In this document: piece after piece, positions 21,057 to 29,687 of the stretch | How positions within the stretch are numbered: position 1 is the first letter of the stretch | How the letters are laid out: every line of letters begins with the position of its first letter | Source: a virus | Direction: 5' to 3' (one strand) | Virus record (IMG/VR): IMGVR_UViG_3300047444_000436 | Location: 1 to 40,299 of that record | DNA length: 40,299 bases | Translations under genes and position numbers: made by a program | The notes under the pieces: generated by a model | The model's database searches: none | What the model was told of the DNA's origin: nothing | What the model saw: the letters and a program-made list of their open reading frames with translations, nothing else

Positions 21057-24000
21057 CAGCGACGACCATTCTCAAACACCGGCGCAATTTCGTGCCCGTA
21101 CACCATGAAGCCCTTGCCGGGCGTTTCCATGCGGTAGTCGAGACGGATCAGGTTGTCATCGCCCAGATTGTCGTTAATCTGGCGACCGAGCGTCAGGTCG
21201 ACGTCGATCGGATCCGGCCGCAACAGGTCCGTGACGTCCGCAATCTGTTCATCCGTCAGGCACGAGAAGAACACGGCCCACTCGTCGACCAGTTCCGCGC
21301 ACAACATTTCACCCAAGAGGCCCAAAGGGGACGACTGATTCAAGTGGTTATTAAACAGCGTGTCGATGGCGCCGACTTCTTTTCCGGTGTAGAGAAACGT
21401 CCCCGCCGGTTGCGTGCCGACATAGAACGTCGCGCGCCCGTCGCCGTCGACGGTCATCCACAGCAGATACTCGGCGCCCACGTTGAGCGTCACCGTCGCA
21501 GAGGCCGTTGGCGTGTTCGTGCCCGCATCATCGAAACCGAAGTAATCGAAGCGAACCGTGGTATCCGAGAGCCGAAACAGGTACCAGCCTTGACCGTGTT
21601 GACCGTCGCGGTCGTAGTCCGCAAGGGCGTTCCACCCGTCAAGACTCGTCAAGTTGTTCGCCGGGATCACACCGAACATGACCGTAAAGTTCGTTGCGGG
21701 CATCGTGATTTTCGTGAACGCCGCCCGCCCCTGTGTCGCGTCCGTCAGTCGATACCCGTGTCCGCCGTCACCCACAATGCCGGTCGTCTGGAAGTCCACA
21801 CCCGTTGCGTCGGTCATCACCAGGTCATGCGCGTTGGCGGTACTGTCGACGAAGGTAGCACCGGACGCCGCTTCAAGACGCCATTCCGATTCCGGCACGA
21901 ACGCCGCAATCAGCGCATGGTAGGCCGCCACGTTCGCCGCCTGACCGGCGACGAAGATCGCCAGCATGTCCGACACCGCCAATGCCTGATTGAACGTCGA
22001 CACTTCATCCACCAGAGACGCGCGCAGGTACTCGCACGCCAGCGTGTCCGAGTCGGTCCCCCCGAAGTCCGGCACGTGCCCGAATACGCTGTCGAAGATC
22101 AGATCGCCGTAGTACGTGAACGTCCCATCAGCTACGCCGTTCAGCGTGAACGTGCCGACGCCACTGGCATCGACCGAAATACCGATCACCACGTCAACGC
22201 CCACGGGAATCAGTGTGTTGTTGGCCTGTTCGACATAGGCGCCATCGACGAAGGCGGAGTACACGACTCGCACAAAGCCAGGCGTGTCGTCGAACAAGAA
22301 GAAACCTTGAATTTCCTCGCGCGTGTCGCACATGAGCGTGCCGTACCCCGTGCCACCCTGCGCCAGCGCCGTGAGCCACCAGACCTGCGCGAACGGACCC
22401 GCGCGGAAGTCCAACGGATTCGCCAGTGTGCAGCGATCCCCGCTGATGCCGATGCCGTAGGATCCGCCGCCGATGGCGCCCGGCTGATGGTACCGCACCG
22501 TGTTTCCCGTCGGCATCGTCACCGTATGCCCGTGGCCGGACCAGTCTCGAGCCGTCAGGGCGCCCGTTTCCTCGAACCGCCAGTACGCCTCCGGCGCCAG
22601 CGAGAGGATCTTGCGCGAGAACGTGTCCGGCGTGACCGGCTTCGGCACCGCGTACGCCAGATACGGCTGCACTTTCACCACCGGATGCGGGCCCGTGATG
22701 CGCTCGAGTGCCTGAATGGCCGTCAGGAACGACGGTTGACCCCAGAAATGGTTAATGTCCGGCGCCCCGGCCGAATACCACTTCGGAGAGAAGCGCGACC
22801 CAATCGGCCACGTCACCCCGGCGCCCGAGACGTCCGAGAGCGTCGTCTGATTTTCCGCGTAGAGATACCCGTCAGCCCCGGCCACCGTTGGAATGAGTTG
22901 ATCCTGCCCGCCCACCAGCAGCGCGCGCGCCGTCGGCGTGAACGCGGCCGTATCGTCCGGCCCCATCCATTCGCCTTGATCGATGAAGTACTTGACCGTG
23001 CGGTTCTCCACGCTCGAGCCCGCAGACGCCAGTGTCAGTTCGTAGGCATTCGTGAGAGGATTCCACCCGCCAAACGCGTACTGGAACCGATCTTGATTGA
23101 ACGTGTCGCCCTTCGTGAACCATCCGTCGACCTGCGACCGCGAGATACAGACGACGCCCGAATCGTCCCACCGATACACGCCGTCGAGCCCGAGCCAGTA
23201 CGCCACGTCACGGATGATGACGACCGATTTCTTCGCCACGCACCCGGAGCCCTCCGGCGACACGATGACAACCTGAAAGTCCTCCGGCGACGAGCCGATG
23301 ACCTTCAGCACGCGGTTGCGCTTCAGGAGCCCGAGCGCGTCCCGTCGCGGCGCCAGGCCCGTGATGCCGAATTCGTCCTCCCCCTTCGGGTACGCGGGCA
23401 GCGAGTTCTCGGCGGGCCACGCGTAGAACTGATTGATTTCCGTGAACAGCGCGTCGTCGCGTTCGCGCTTCGCGCCCGAGACGCCCCACACGCGCGACTT
23501 CCACACACACGTCAGCGACAATTCCGTGCCCGGCACCGAGCCCGGCGGACACCCGAGCGCCGGATTCGCCGGGAACAGCGACAGCGACTTGTCGGACATG
23601 CCGTCCGTAATCGTCGTCGCGTGGTTGTCGTCGATCGTGATCCACTGAAACAGATCCGTGCCCCCGGCGGCCGTGCGATACAGCACCCGACAATTCACGT
23701 TCGGATCCGGCGACACTTCGATCTGAGACGCGGCAATGTCGTTATTCGCCAGCACGACCGCCAATGACGTCCCCGAGAGCGTCGACTGATTGACGATGTT
23801 GCCCGCGCCGTCTTTGACCGCAAACGCCACCGCGACCTGATACGAGCCCGTGAGTCCCACGCCACTTCCGGCCGCCAGCACCGGCGCCGACAACGGCGGC
23901 TGAAGGCCCGCGTGCCGCACGGTCAGATCGGACGGGTCGATCCACAGGTTCACCGTCGACGCGCCGGTAAAGAGGATCTGTTGATTCAGGACGGCGAACG

Positions 24001-24112
24001 AGCCTTGCTTGGTCGCGTCAATCGTGACGTCCGTAGGGAGCGTCAGCGTGACGACCGTGCCGTCGGTCTTGACGACTTGGAGCGCGCTACCGGCTTGGGC
24101 TATGGCAAACAT
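21056..24112 (-). CDS. tail protein with beta-rich nozzle-like part and two LamG-like domains
   Basis: A 1018-residue protein. Residues 1-500 are beta-rich (HAGLQPPLSAPVL, DLTVRH, FTEINQFYAWP, YPKGEDEFGITGLAPRRDALGLLKRNR, WLGLDGVYRWDD) and resemble podovirus tail-tube/nozzle or stabilisation proteins. Two Laminin-G/concanavalin-A-like domains follow: one from AYWRFEETG to LVDEVSTFNQAL (about 503-722) and one from EWRLEAASG to LVDEWAVFF (about 741-960). The duplication implies glycan-binding avidity. ATG 24112 forms a TGATG overlap with the preceding gene's stop; an in-frame upstream start at 24172 adds an improbable Cys-rich segment. Role inferred: tail structure with carbohydrate-binding ends. 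Confidence 0.65.
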   Translation of the reverse strand: MFAIAQAGSALQVVKTDGTVVTLTLPTDVTIDATKQGSFAVLNQQILFTGASTVNLWIDPSDLTVRHAGLQPPLSAPVLAAGSGVGLTGSYQVAVAFAVKDGAGNIVNQSTLSGTSLAVVLANNDIAASQIEVSPDPNVNCRVLYRTAAGGTDLFQWITIDDNHATTITDGMSDKSLSLFPANPALGCPPGSVPGTELSLTCVWKSRVWGVSGAKRERDDALFTEINQFYAWPAENSLPAYPKGEDEFGITGLAPRRDALGLLKRNRVLKVIGSSPEDFQVVIVSPEGSGCVAKKSVVIIRDVAYWLGLDGVYRWDDSGVVCISRSQVDGWFTKGDTFNQDRFQYAFGGWNPLTNAYELTLASAGSSVENRTVKYFIDQGEWMGPDDTAAFTPTARALLVGGQDQLIPTVAGADGYLYAENQTTLSDVSGAGVTWPIGSRFSPKWYSAGAPDINHFWGQPSFLTAIQALERITGPHPVVKVQPYLAYAVPKPVTPDTFSRKILSLAPEAYWRFEETGALTARDWSGHGHTVTMPTGNTVRYHQPGAIGGGSYGIGISGDRCTLANPLDFRAGPFAQVWWLTALAQGGTGYGTLMCDTREEIQGFFLFDDTPGFVRVVYSAFVDGAYVEQANNTLIPVGVDVVIGISVDASGVGTFTLNGVADGTFTYYGDLIFDSVFGHVPDFGGTDSDTLACEYLRASLVDEVSTFNQALAVSDMLAIFVAGQAANVAAYHALIAAFVPESEWRLEAASGATFVDSTANAHDLVMTDATGVDFQTTGIVGDGGHGYRLTDATQGRAAFTKITMPATNFTVMFGVIPANNLTSLDGWNALADYDRDGQHGQGWYLFRLSDTTVRFDYFGFDDAGTNTPTASATVTLNVGAEYLLWMTVDGDGRATFYVGTQPAGTFLYTGKEVGAIDTLFNNHLNQSSPLGLLGEMLCAELVDEWAVFFSCLTDEQIADVTDLLRPDPIDVDLTLGRQINDNLGDDNLIRLDYRMETPGKGFMVYGHEIAPVFENGRR

Positions 24113-25440
24113 CAGGGCACATAGTAGCCGAGTGGGCCACGCACAGCCCCCGCGGCAATCGGTTGTGTCCACGCCCCGGCGGTCGTCCGCTTCAGGAGCG
24201 TGCCCGTCGCACTCGTCAAACTATCGGATCCCAGAAACGCCCAGTACATCGCCCCGCCGAACGTGAACGGGAACCCCGGCCCTTTCGCAGCGGCGTACGT
24301 CGCGTGCACGTCCAAGTCCGACGACCACGTGGTCCCGTCGAAGCTATAGATGATGCTTTTGTTGTCCGTGGACTTGTAGAAATGCGCGAACAGCAGGTCG
24401 TTGAACACAAACAGGCATGAGAAGTATCCGTTATTCGCCACCGGCGCCGTCTGCGTCGTCGTCCAGGCGCCCGTGCCGCTCCGCTTCTGAATAATCGCCG
24501 TGCCAGAGGCGTCGGCGTCCGTGGCCGCATACAGCGTGCCGTGATACTCCGCGCACGACATGAAGTACCCGTTGTGAATGGTCGCCGTCAGGTCGAGCGT
24601 CCACGACACATCCAGGTCCGGCACGATGCGATACATGCCGCCCTGATTGTTGCCGCCCTGCCCGTACGTGCCGCACCAGAGGTACCCGTACGCCTTGCAC
24701 AGACAGAACGGCCGTCCCTTGCCGTTCTCGCCCGTGTCCTGCCCAAAGCGGTTGCCAATCTGCCGCAATGTGCCGGTCGACGGATCGTACGACAGCACGC
24801 GCCCCTTGAGGTTGGGCGCCGAGCCGCCCGAGTCCCAGACCGCCAGATAGATCAGGCCATCGGCCACGATCATGTCCTGCACCGCCAAGCACAGGCTTCC
24901 GGCCACTGAGGGGTTCGCGGGAATGCGAAACTGCGTCCACGCGTTTGTGCCGTCGAACTTCACGATCGGCGGCGCGGTCGTGCCTTGCACGTAGTCGTCA
25001 CTCGCGTAATACAGCCCGTTCTTGTACGACGCGATGCGCGGAGACGCGAAAATGACCGTCGCGTTGAGCCCCGACGGCAGCACATTCGCCAATCCCGCCG
25101 GGCGGAACAGGAGCGCGTTCAGGATGTTGTTGAACGTCACGCCGTCGACCGACTCTTTCCAGCCGTTCGTCGTGTCGTCGCCGTTGAGCCCGACCGCCAA
25201 GTGCTGAATATTCGGATAGGCCAGCGGGACGTTCGCCAGTTCCTTCACCGAGCCCGCCAGCGCACTCCCGTTCTGCGCGGCCAGGCCGCGGCGGGACGCG
25301 ATGCCGCCGATCCCTTCGTCGTCACGGCGGAATTCGACATTCTCCGCGACGAGCAGCGACCCGTCCGGCGTATGCAGGGGAGACGCGACCAGGTTCAGGC
25401 CGAGCGCGCCGATACTGTAATCAGGCAGGGAGCCGGGCAT
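24112..25440 (-). CDS. tail protein, beta-propeller-like
   Basis: A 442-residue protein built of many short strands with repeated motifs of the kind GLYYASDD, LIYLAVWDSGG, YGYLWCGTYG, GTLYAATDAD and MYWAFLG, typical of a six- or seven-bladed propeller. The N-terminus (VASPLHTPDGSLLVAENVEFRRDDEGIGG) is like that of phage tail tubular/stabilisation proteins. It starts in an overlap with the adaptor gene's stop and ends in the TGATG overlap with the LamG protein gene, so the three are made together. It probably sits in the podovirus tail near the adaptor. Confidence 0.62.
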   Translation of the reverse strand: MPGSLPDYSIGALGLNLVASPLHTPDGSLLVAENVEFRRDDEGIGGIASRRGLAAQNGSALAGSVKELANVPLAYPNIQHLAVGLNGDDTTNGWKESVDGVTFNNILNALLFRPAGLANVLPSGLNATVIFASPRIASYKNGLYYASDDYVQGTTAPPIVKFDGTNAWTQFRIPANPSVAGSLCLAVQDMIVADGLIYLAVWDSGGSAPNLKGRVLSYDPSTGTLRQIGNRFGQDTGENGKGRPFCLCKAYGYLWCGTYGQGGNNQGGMYRIVPDLDVSWTLDLTATIHNGYFMSCAEYHGTLYAATDADASGTAIIQKRSGTGAWTTTQTAPVANNGYFSCLFVFNDLLFAHFYKSTDNKSIIYSFDGTTWSSDLDVHATYAAAKGPGFPFTFGGAMYWAFLGSDSLTSATGTLLKRTTAGAWTQPIAAGAVRGPLGYYVP

Positions 25441-26165
25441 CAGTTCATCCCAACGCCGCCGTCAGATTCTTCCCACATCCCCACGACCGTTTCGGGCTCT
25501 TGATCCGATCGTGGCGTCAGCGCGACGAGCAGGTTCCGCTTCTCCGTCGCGTAGATCGAAATGTGTTCCGGATCCGGCGCGCGGTCCTCGCGTTCCTTCA
25601 CGCGCGCGAACGCCAAGATGTATTCCTCGATCGCCTTGTCGGACTCACCGGGAATCGGGTTGTACTGCCCAAGCGCCAATGAGGCGAGTGTCGGAATATA
25701 CCAGACCGTCAGGTTCACGTCCGACCGCAGCATCGGCCGACACGAAATCGCCGGAGCGCCAACCGGCGCCCCCGCATTCCGCACCGCGTAGAACACGACG
25801 CCGTACTGCGACTGTTGCGGCCGCGACGACTGCGCCGACACGTAGTCCGGATGCGTCAGCGTGCGCGGCTTGAACACGAGACTCTGATTGACCGATTGAT
25901 CGCCCAACACGCGCGGCTGAATCATATGCACGCGGAACGCGTCGGCGGGAATGCCGGTAATCTCGCCCGTCGTGGACGACAGCACCATGTTCGTGTTGTC
26001 GATGGTGACGAAGTGATCCTGGTACAAGTCGATGATCGACTTCCACAGATCCTTGATCGCGCTATTCGCGTGATTGAGCAGTTCCGCCTGAGTCCAGTAC
26101 TTCGGCGTCGTCTCTTTCAGTTGGACGCGCGCATTGGCGATCAGCGTTTCGACCAGCGTAGCCAT
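25440..26165 (-). CDS. head-tail adaptor-like protein
   Basis: A 241-residue protein with the layout of podovirus adaptors (T7 gp11 or P22 gp4 type). An N-terminal helical bundle (LVETLIANARVQLKETTPKYWTQAELLNHANSAIKDLW, 4-42) leads into beta segments with FHVTIDNTNMVL-like strands (48-60) and a long C-terminal beta-rich tail (SLALGQYNPIPGESDKAIEEYILAFARVKER). The N-terminal pattern recurs in phage connector/adaptor proteins. It precedes the tail proteins, the usual position. GAGGGAC lies before ATG 26165. Confidence 0.68.
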   Translation of the reverse strand: MATLVETLIANARVQLKETTPKYWTQAELLNHANSAIKDLWKSIIDLYQDHFVTIDNTNMVLSSTTGEITGIPADAFRVHMIQPRVLGDQSVNQSLVFKPRTLTHPDYVSAQSSRPQQSQYGVVFYAVRNAGAPVGAPAISCRPMLRSDVNLTVWYIPTLASLALGQYNPIPGESDKAIEEYILAFARVKEREDRAPDPEHISIYATEKRNLLVALTPRSDQEPETVVGMWEESDGGVGMN

Positions 26166-26174
26166 CGTCCCTCA

Positions 26175-26903
26175 CTAGGACACCGTGATCGTGCGCGAGT
26201 ACCGCAGCATCACGCCGAAGATGGTCACGGTGTCATCGAGTGTGTCCACCACGCCGTCATACTGACGCGCCACAAGCAGGTCGAACAGGTCGAGCGCGGC
26301 AATCCCCGTCAACGTCAGCGGAGAGAGCGTGGCTTTCTGCAAGATGTACTGCGTAGCGCCAGCGGCTTGCACCAAGTTTTGACCGGCATTCCATGAGGCG
26401 CTGTTGTCGCCCGCGTTCATGTCGACACCGGGCGTCAATTGCACGGCGCACGGGAACGTGCGAAGCCACCACCTCATGTTGCCGGTTTTCGCCGTCGTGT
26501 TCTTCATCCAGTACACGTCGGCCGCTACGGTTGCCATGTCAGTCCCGTAAGGCAGATTGAGCCTTTTCACAAACCCGCTGGCCCTGTTAAACGCATCGGC
26601 AAACAGGTCGAATGCGACGTAGGTGTTGGGCGCTCCGTAGTAGTCCAACGCCGACACACCAGGCGTTCCGAGTTCCGTCACGTCCTTGCTATTAGGAGCA
26701 GCCTTCGTCGACCCCAGAATGGCGCCGACATTGCTCCCGTTTGCAAGCACGCCACTGGCGGCGCTCCCGCCGAGGAAAGCACCCTGCCAATCCCCGAGCC
26801 CGATCCACTGTTGCTCAGTGAACGTGACGGAGCCGCCGCCCCCGCCACCGCCGCCGAGCGCGTAGACGACGCCACTTGTCGTCTTGAGGGGAGTCGCGCC
26901 CAT
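26175..26903 (-). CDS. structural protein with poly-glycine linker
   Basis: A 242-residue protein. A short N-terminus is followed by eight consecutive glycines (17-24), then a beta-rich domain (SGVLANGSNVGAILGSTKAA, ASGFVKRLNLPYGTDMATVAADVYWMK, WWLRTFPCAVQLTPGVDM, TIFGVMLRYSRTITVS). The Gly run probably links a tethering end to a folded fibre or decoration domain. It starts in a TAATG overlap with the preceding gene. Likely a minor head/neck or tail-associated protein; no family recognised. Confidence 0.55.
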   Translation of the reverse strand: MGATPLKTTSGVVYALGGGGGGGGSVTFTEQQWIGLGDWQGAFLGGSAASGVLANGSNVGAILGSTKAAPNSKDVTELGTPGVSALDYYGAPNTYVAFDLFADAFNRASGFVKRLNLPYGTDMATVAADVYWMKNTTAKTGNMRWWLRTFPCAVQLTPGVDMNAGDNSASWNAGQNLVQAAGATQYILQKATLSPLTLTGIAALDLFDLLVARQYDGVVDTLDDTVTIFGVMLRYSRTITVS

Positions 26904-27319
26904 TAGAGCGACACCCTCGTCGCGCCCGCGGTGTTGGCGACCAGCGCCGATGTGGGCTTCTCGTACGCCACCACGATCACGTTACCCGCCAGGCCCGCCG
27001 CCGACATGGTGAGGACGAGATTCTTGGCTTCCGTGAGCGGTTCGCCGTCATCGCCAAAGTCGAAGTCCCACCGAGTCGCGGCGCCCGGACTCGTCGTGAC
27101 TTTCGCGATCTGCTTCGCAGAACTGTTCGAGTCCTCGAACGTCCACGACTGCGCGGCATCCGTGATGATCCACACGATGATGCGCTGCACGAAGATCGTA
27201 TGCAGCGCCCGTCCCGTGATGAGCGTGGCCGTCGTGTCCGAGGCGGTGAAGGACTGACGAACCGAAACGTCCTTATACCACCGCCGCTGAATTTCCTGAA
27301 TCTGGACGCGCAAAGGCAT
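26903..27319 (-). CDS. hypothetical structural protein
   Basis: A 138-residue mainly beta protein (QRIIVWIITDAAQSWTFED, WDFDFGDDGEPL, LVLTMSAAGLAGNVIVVAYEKP) with a basic N-terminal helix. GGGAGG sits before ATG 27319. The pattern resembles small phage neck or decoration proteins but no family is assigned. It is linked by overlap to the poly-Gly gene. Confidence 0.5.
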   Translation of the reverse strand: MPLRVQIQEIQRRWYKDVSVRQSFTASDTTATLITGRALHTIFVQRIIVWIITDAAQSWTFEDSNSSAKQIAKVTTSPGAATRWDFDFGDDGEPLTEAKNLVLTMSAAGLAGNVIVVAYEKPTSALVANTAGATRVSL

Positions 27320-27334
27320 GGGAACCTCCCCGCG

Positions 27335-28048
27335 TTAGAGCGTGATGATGCGGTAGTTGACAGTGACCTTCGCGGTCGAGTTGCCAGCCGCAAAATCCGC
27401 GACGGCCGCGACCAGTTCCACGGCCTTGTTGGTGATCAGCACGACGCCACTGGCGGTCGACGCGCGACCGATCGACACCGCGAAGCTCGACGCGGCCTTG
27501 ATGGACGTGTCCAACACGGTCGAGTTGAGGATGTTCGTGGTCTGCCCGTTGTACTGCGCCTGAAGCACACCGCCGCCGGTGAACTGCACGCTGTTGTACG
27601 TCATCGAGAAGTCGATCGACTCCACGACAATCGCCTTGCCCGAGCCCGGCGCGGCAATCAGCGTCTTGGGTGCCGAGTGCAGCGCGATAATGTCGGCCGC
27701 CGAGAGCGTGACCAACGCGACACTGTTCTGGCCCGCCGCCAGCATCGCCGCCGTGACCTTGCCCGCGCCGATCGCAAAGACGCCGAGATTGGTGAACGTG
27801 ACGTCGCCCGTCGGCGTGACCGCCGCGCCCGCACCGCCCGAGTCACCCACGATGAACTGGCCGTCCGCAAGGCCGATGCCGCTTGGCACACCGCCCGCGC
27901 CGATGATGATCTCGTTGCCGTCCTCATCGATCAGGACGACCAAGCCGGTATCTTTGTTGAAGCAGATGCCGCAGACGCCCGGCAGGGCCGAAATCTCCGC
28001 GCGCACGCCGGTTAGGTCCGCCGCCGAGTCGATGTACCGTGTTGCCAT
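27335..28048 (-). CDS. structural protein, possible head-fibre or decoration protein
   Basis: A 237-residue protein with an N-terminal ALPGVCGICFNKDTGLVVLIDEDGNEIIIGAGG, then GLADGQFIVGDSGGAG and a beta-rich C-terminus (VVESIDFSMTYNSVQFTGGGVLQAQYNG, TVNYRIITL). The middle 'GLADGQFIVGDSGG' has the feel of phage fibre sequences and the C-terminus of a beta sandwich. GGGAG precedes ATG 28048. It is the first gene downstream of the 28.1-kb terminator, so it needs either readthrough or its own promoter. Confidence 0.5.
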   Translation of the reverse strand: MATRYIDSAADLTGVRAEISALPGVCGICFNKDTGLVVLIDEDGNEIIIGAGGVPSGIGLADGQFIVGDSGGAGAAVTPTGDVTFTNLGVFAIGAGKVTAAMLAAGQNSVALVTLSAADIIALHSAPKTLIAAPGSGKAIVVESIDFSMTYNSVQFTGGGVLQAQYNGQTTNILNSTVLDTSIKAASSFAVSIGRASTASGVVLITNKAVELVAAVADFAAGNSTAKVTVNYRIITL

Positions 28049-28095
28049 AATCGCGCTCCCTATGATGCAGCCTCACGCGCGGGCGGGCTGTCACG

Positions 28096-28149
28096 AAAAG
28101 GAACGGCGCGGGAGCAACCTCCCCCGAGGACATCAGCCCGCGCCGTTCC
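28096..28149 (-). terminator. intrinsic terminator in the late block
   Basis: On the minus strand GGAACGGCGCGGG (arm, 28149-28137) pairs perfectly with CCCGCGCCGTTCC (28112-28100) across a 24-base loop, and TTTTC follows (28099 onward). A 13-bp G+C-rich stem with a T-run after the gene at 28160-28612 is a classical rho-independent terminator pattern. The loop is longer than usual, and the T-run short. Confidence 0.7.
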
Positions 28150-28159
28150 GTCGAAAGCC

Positions 28160-28612
28160 TTACGCGCCGAGCAATACGACGCCCGCGGCGCCGTCAGACC
28201 CGCTCGAGTCGGTCGTGCCGTCCGGCGTCGTGTCCGACGACACCGTGAAGCCGAGCGCGCACGCCTGGCCCTTCGGGTAGAACACGTCGTCGACCTTCAC
28301 GGCCGTCTGCGTGACCGCGATGATCTGCGTCGACGCCGCCTGGACGGACGCATGGTCCGAGCCCTTGAACGTCGCGGCCGTGGTCGTGGTTTTCTTGAGC
28401 AGGATGGCGTACAGCGTGCACGCGGCGTTGGCGATCACCGCGTCGGCCGTCAGATGGTCGAACTCGACGACCTGAAGGTTGGGCTTGCCGCCCTGCTGCA
28501 TGAGCCACGACCAGAGCGCCTTTGAGAGAATGGACGCCGACGCGTCGGAGCCCGCGACGGAGTTGAAGTACCGGCGCTTGGCAAGAACCGGATCCTGTGG
28601 ATTGATCGCCAT
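28160..28612 (-). CDS. probable head decoration/stabilisation protein
   Basis: A 150-residue protein (RRYFNSVAGSDASASILSKAL, NLQVVEFDHLTADAVIANAACTLYAILLKKTTTTAATFKG, VVLLGA) with a beta-rich middle and C-terminus. GGAGG is well placed before ATG 28612. It sits just upstream of the terminator and downstream of the capsid group, and its Thr/Ala-rich, compact composition fits a capsid decoration or a small fibre protein. No family assigned with certainty. Confidence 0.5.
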   Translation of the reverse strand: MAINPQDPVLAKRRYFNSVAGSDASASILSKALWSWLMQQGGKPNLQVVEFDHLTADAVIANAACTLYAILLKKTTTTAATFKGSDHASVQAASTQIIAVTQTAVKVDDVFYPKGQACALGFTVSSDTTPDGTTDSSGSDGAAGVVLLGA

Positions 28613-28650
28613 GACGTTGAACCTCCAAGAGAGACAGTCGCACGCCGACG

Positions 28651-29193
28651 TTACGGTTCGGTCGTGCCCGTAGTCGCAGGGTGTTCTGAGCCGCCACCAG
28701 GGTCAGCCAGTCCACGAAGCAGCGACACTCTAGCACCAGTCCGGCGCAGGTAGCCAATTCGCATCGCGCGCGCCCGATCCCGCAAGTCCGCGCGCCGCCC
28801 ATCGTCGATCGCGCGCTCCCGATCGGCGTCCTGTTTGTCGAGTTGGTCCGCCACCGCGTCCGCGCCACCGTTGGCCCACAAGTCGCGCCGTCGAAGCTGC
28901 CCGACAATCAGCACCGCCGGAGCGTGAATCGCGCCCATCGGAATCGTCGTGACCGACACGAGCCCGTTGGCAATCGCAATCCGCAGGTCGTTGGTCAGGG
29001 TGTCCATTTTTCCGAAAATCTTGGACGTGAGCAGACCGGAATGACGCGCCACGCGCATCAGCCGGTAGACCGGATGCTTCTGCGACGGGAAGATCCGCAG
29101 GTCCGGATCGTAGAGTTCAATCTCCCGCAGCCATTCGTCCGACGGCTCCGGCAGATTGAACGGCGACGAAATGCGCGATAGGTAAATGCCCAC
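28651..29193 (-). CDS. hypothetical head-region protein
   Basis: A 180-residue protein starting at GTG 29193. It has an N-terminal YLSRISSPFNLPEPSDEWLREIELYDPDLRIFPSQ, a hydrophobic helix (GAIHAPAVLIVGQLRRRDLW) and a charged C-terminus (DQLDKQDADRERAIDDGRRADL). No ribosome site is evident. The start is four bases from the previous stop, so coupling is likely. The in-frame region further upstream (to 29319) overlaps the neighbouring gene and reads as unstructured Arg-rich sequence. No family recognised. Confidence 0.5.
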   Translation of the reverse strand: MGIYLSRISSPFNLPEPSDEWLREIELYDPDLRIFPSQKHPVYRLMRVARHSGLLTSKIFGKMDTLTNDLRIAIANGLVSVTTIPMGAIHAPAVLIVGQLRRRDLWANGGADAVADQLDKQDADRERAIDDGRRADLRDRARAMRIGYLRRTGARVSLLRGLADPGGGSEHPATTGTTEP

Positions 29194-29197
29194 GGTG

Positions 29198-29605
29198 TCA
29201 GCGATCGGTGCGGCCGCTGAAGATCGCGGCGTCCGCATCCGGCGCCATGCCCTCGCCAGGCACACGACGCATCGGCGGCGTGACACCCGTGCCCAATGGG
29301 ACCGCTTCGGCGGCATCACCCGTCATCTGCGTGCGATCAAACCGCTCAATCGACCGATGCTCGTGCCCTTCCTCGATCGGCGCGCATTGGTCCGCGCTGT
29401 CATGGCCTTCCACCGCGACCAGGTACTCCCCGTCCATGCCGGACGGCCCGAACGTGCCCATGCGCGGATGCTGTTGCTTGGCGAACCGGATCCAGTCCGT
29501 CGTCGAATGGTTCCGACCCGGTTTCAACACCATCTGGCGGCCGTTCTGTTGGATCGTCAACGGCTTTGTCGTGCGATTGATCAAGACACACTGTTCACCG
29601 ACCAT
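29198..29605 (-). CDS. small capsid-associated protein
   Basis: A 135-residue protein. The N-terminal half is beta-rich (CVLINRTTKPLTIQQNGRQMVLKPGRNHSTTDWIRFAKQQHPRMGTF) and of a type I recall next to phage capsid genes. The C-terminal half is Pro/Gly-rich and probably disordered. ATG 29605 follows GGAGGG. It lies directly after the capsid hairpin, and its stop is five bases from the next start. Confidence 0.55.
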   Translation of the reverse strand: MVGEQCVLINRTTKPLTIQQNGRQMVLKPGRNHSTTDWIRFAKQQHPRMGTFGPSGMDGEYLVAVEGHDSADQCAPIEEGHEHRSIERFDRTQMTGDAAEAVPLGTGVTPPMRRVPGEGMAPDADAAIFSGRTDR

Positions 29606-29625
29606 GATTGCCCTCCGAAAGACGA

Positions 29626-29659
29626 ACGGGCGGCAAGGGAGAGTCCCCCTGCCGCCCGT
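29626..29659 (-). terminator. hairpin after the major capsid gene, possible terminator
   Basis: On the minus strand ACGGGCGGCA pairs with TGCCGCCCGT and three more G-C pairs extend the stem across one mismatch, giving about a 13-14-pair stem with a small loop. It is followed by TCGTCTTTC, a weak T-tract. It is located between the major capsid stop and the next ribosome site. It could attenuate transcription and keep capsid mRNA in excess. Not a perfect terminator. Confidence 0.5.
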
Positions 29660-29687
29660 CGCCAACTACCAACGACCGGCCAGTTCC

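Noticed and set aside
21092-23767. 891-residue open frame antisense to the LamG tail protein
   Set aside because: Arg-rich and low in patterned structure, a typical antisense shadow in G+C-rich DNA; the opposite strand holds a clear tail protein with domain motifs.
24113-24172. Extra 20 N-terminal residues for the LamG tail protein
   Set aside because: Contains unlikely Cys-rich residues and covers the preceding gene's end; ATG 24112 forms a standard TGATG overlap.
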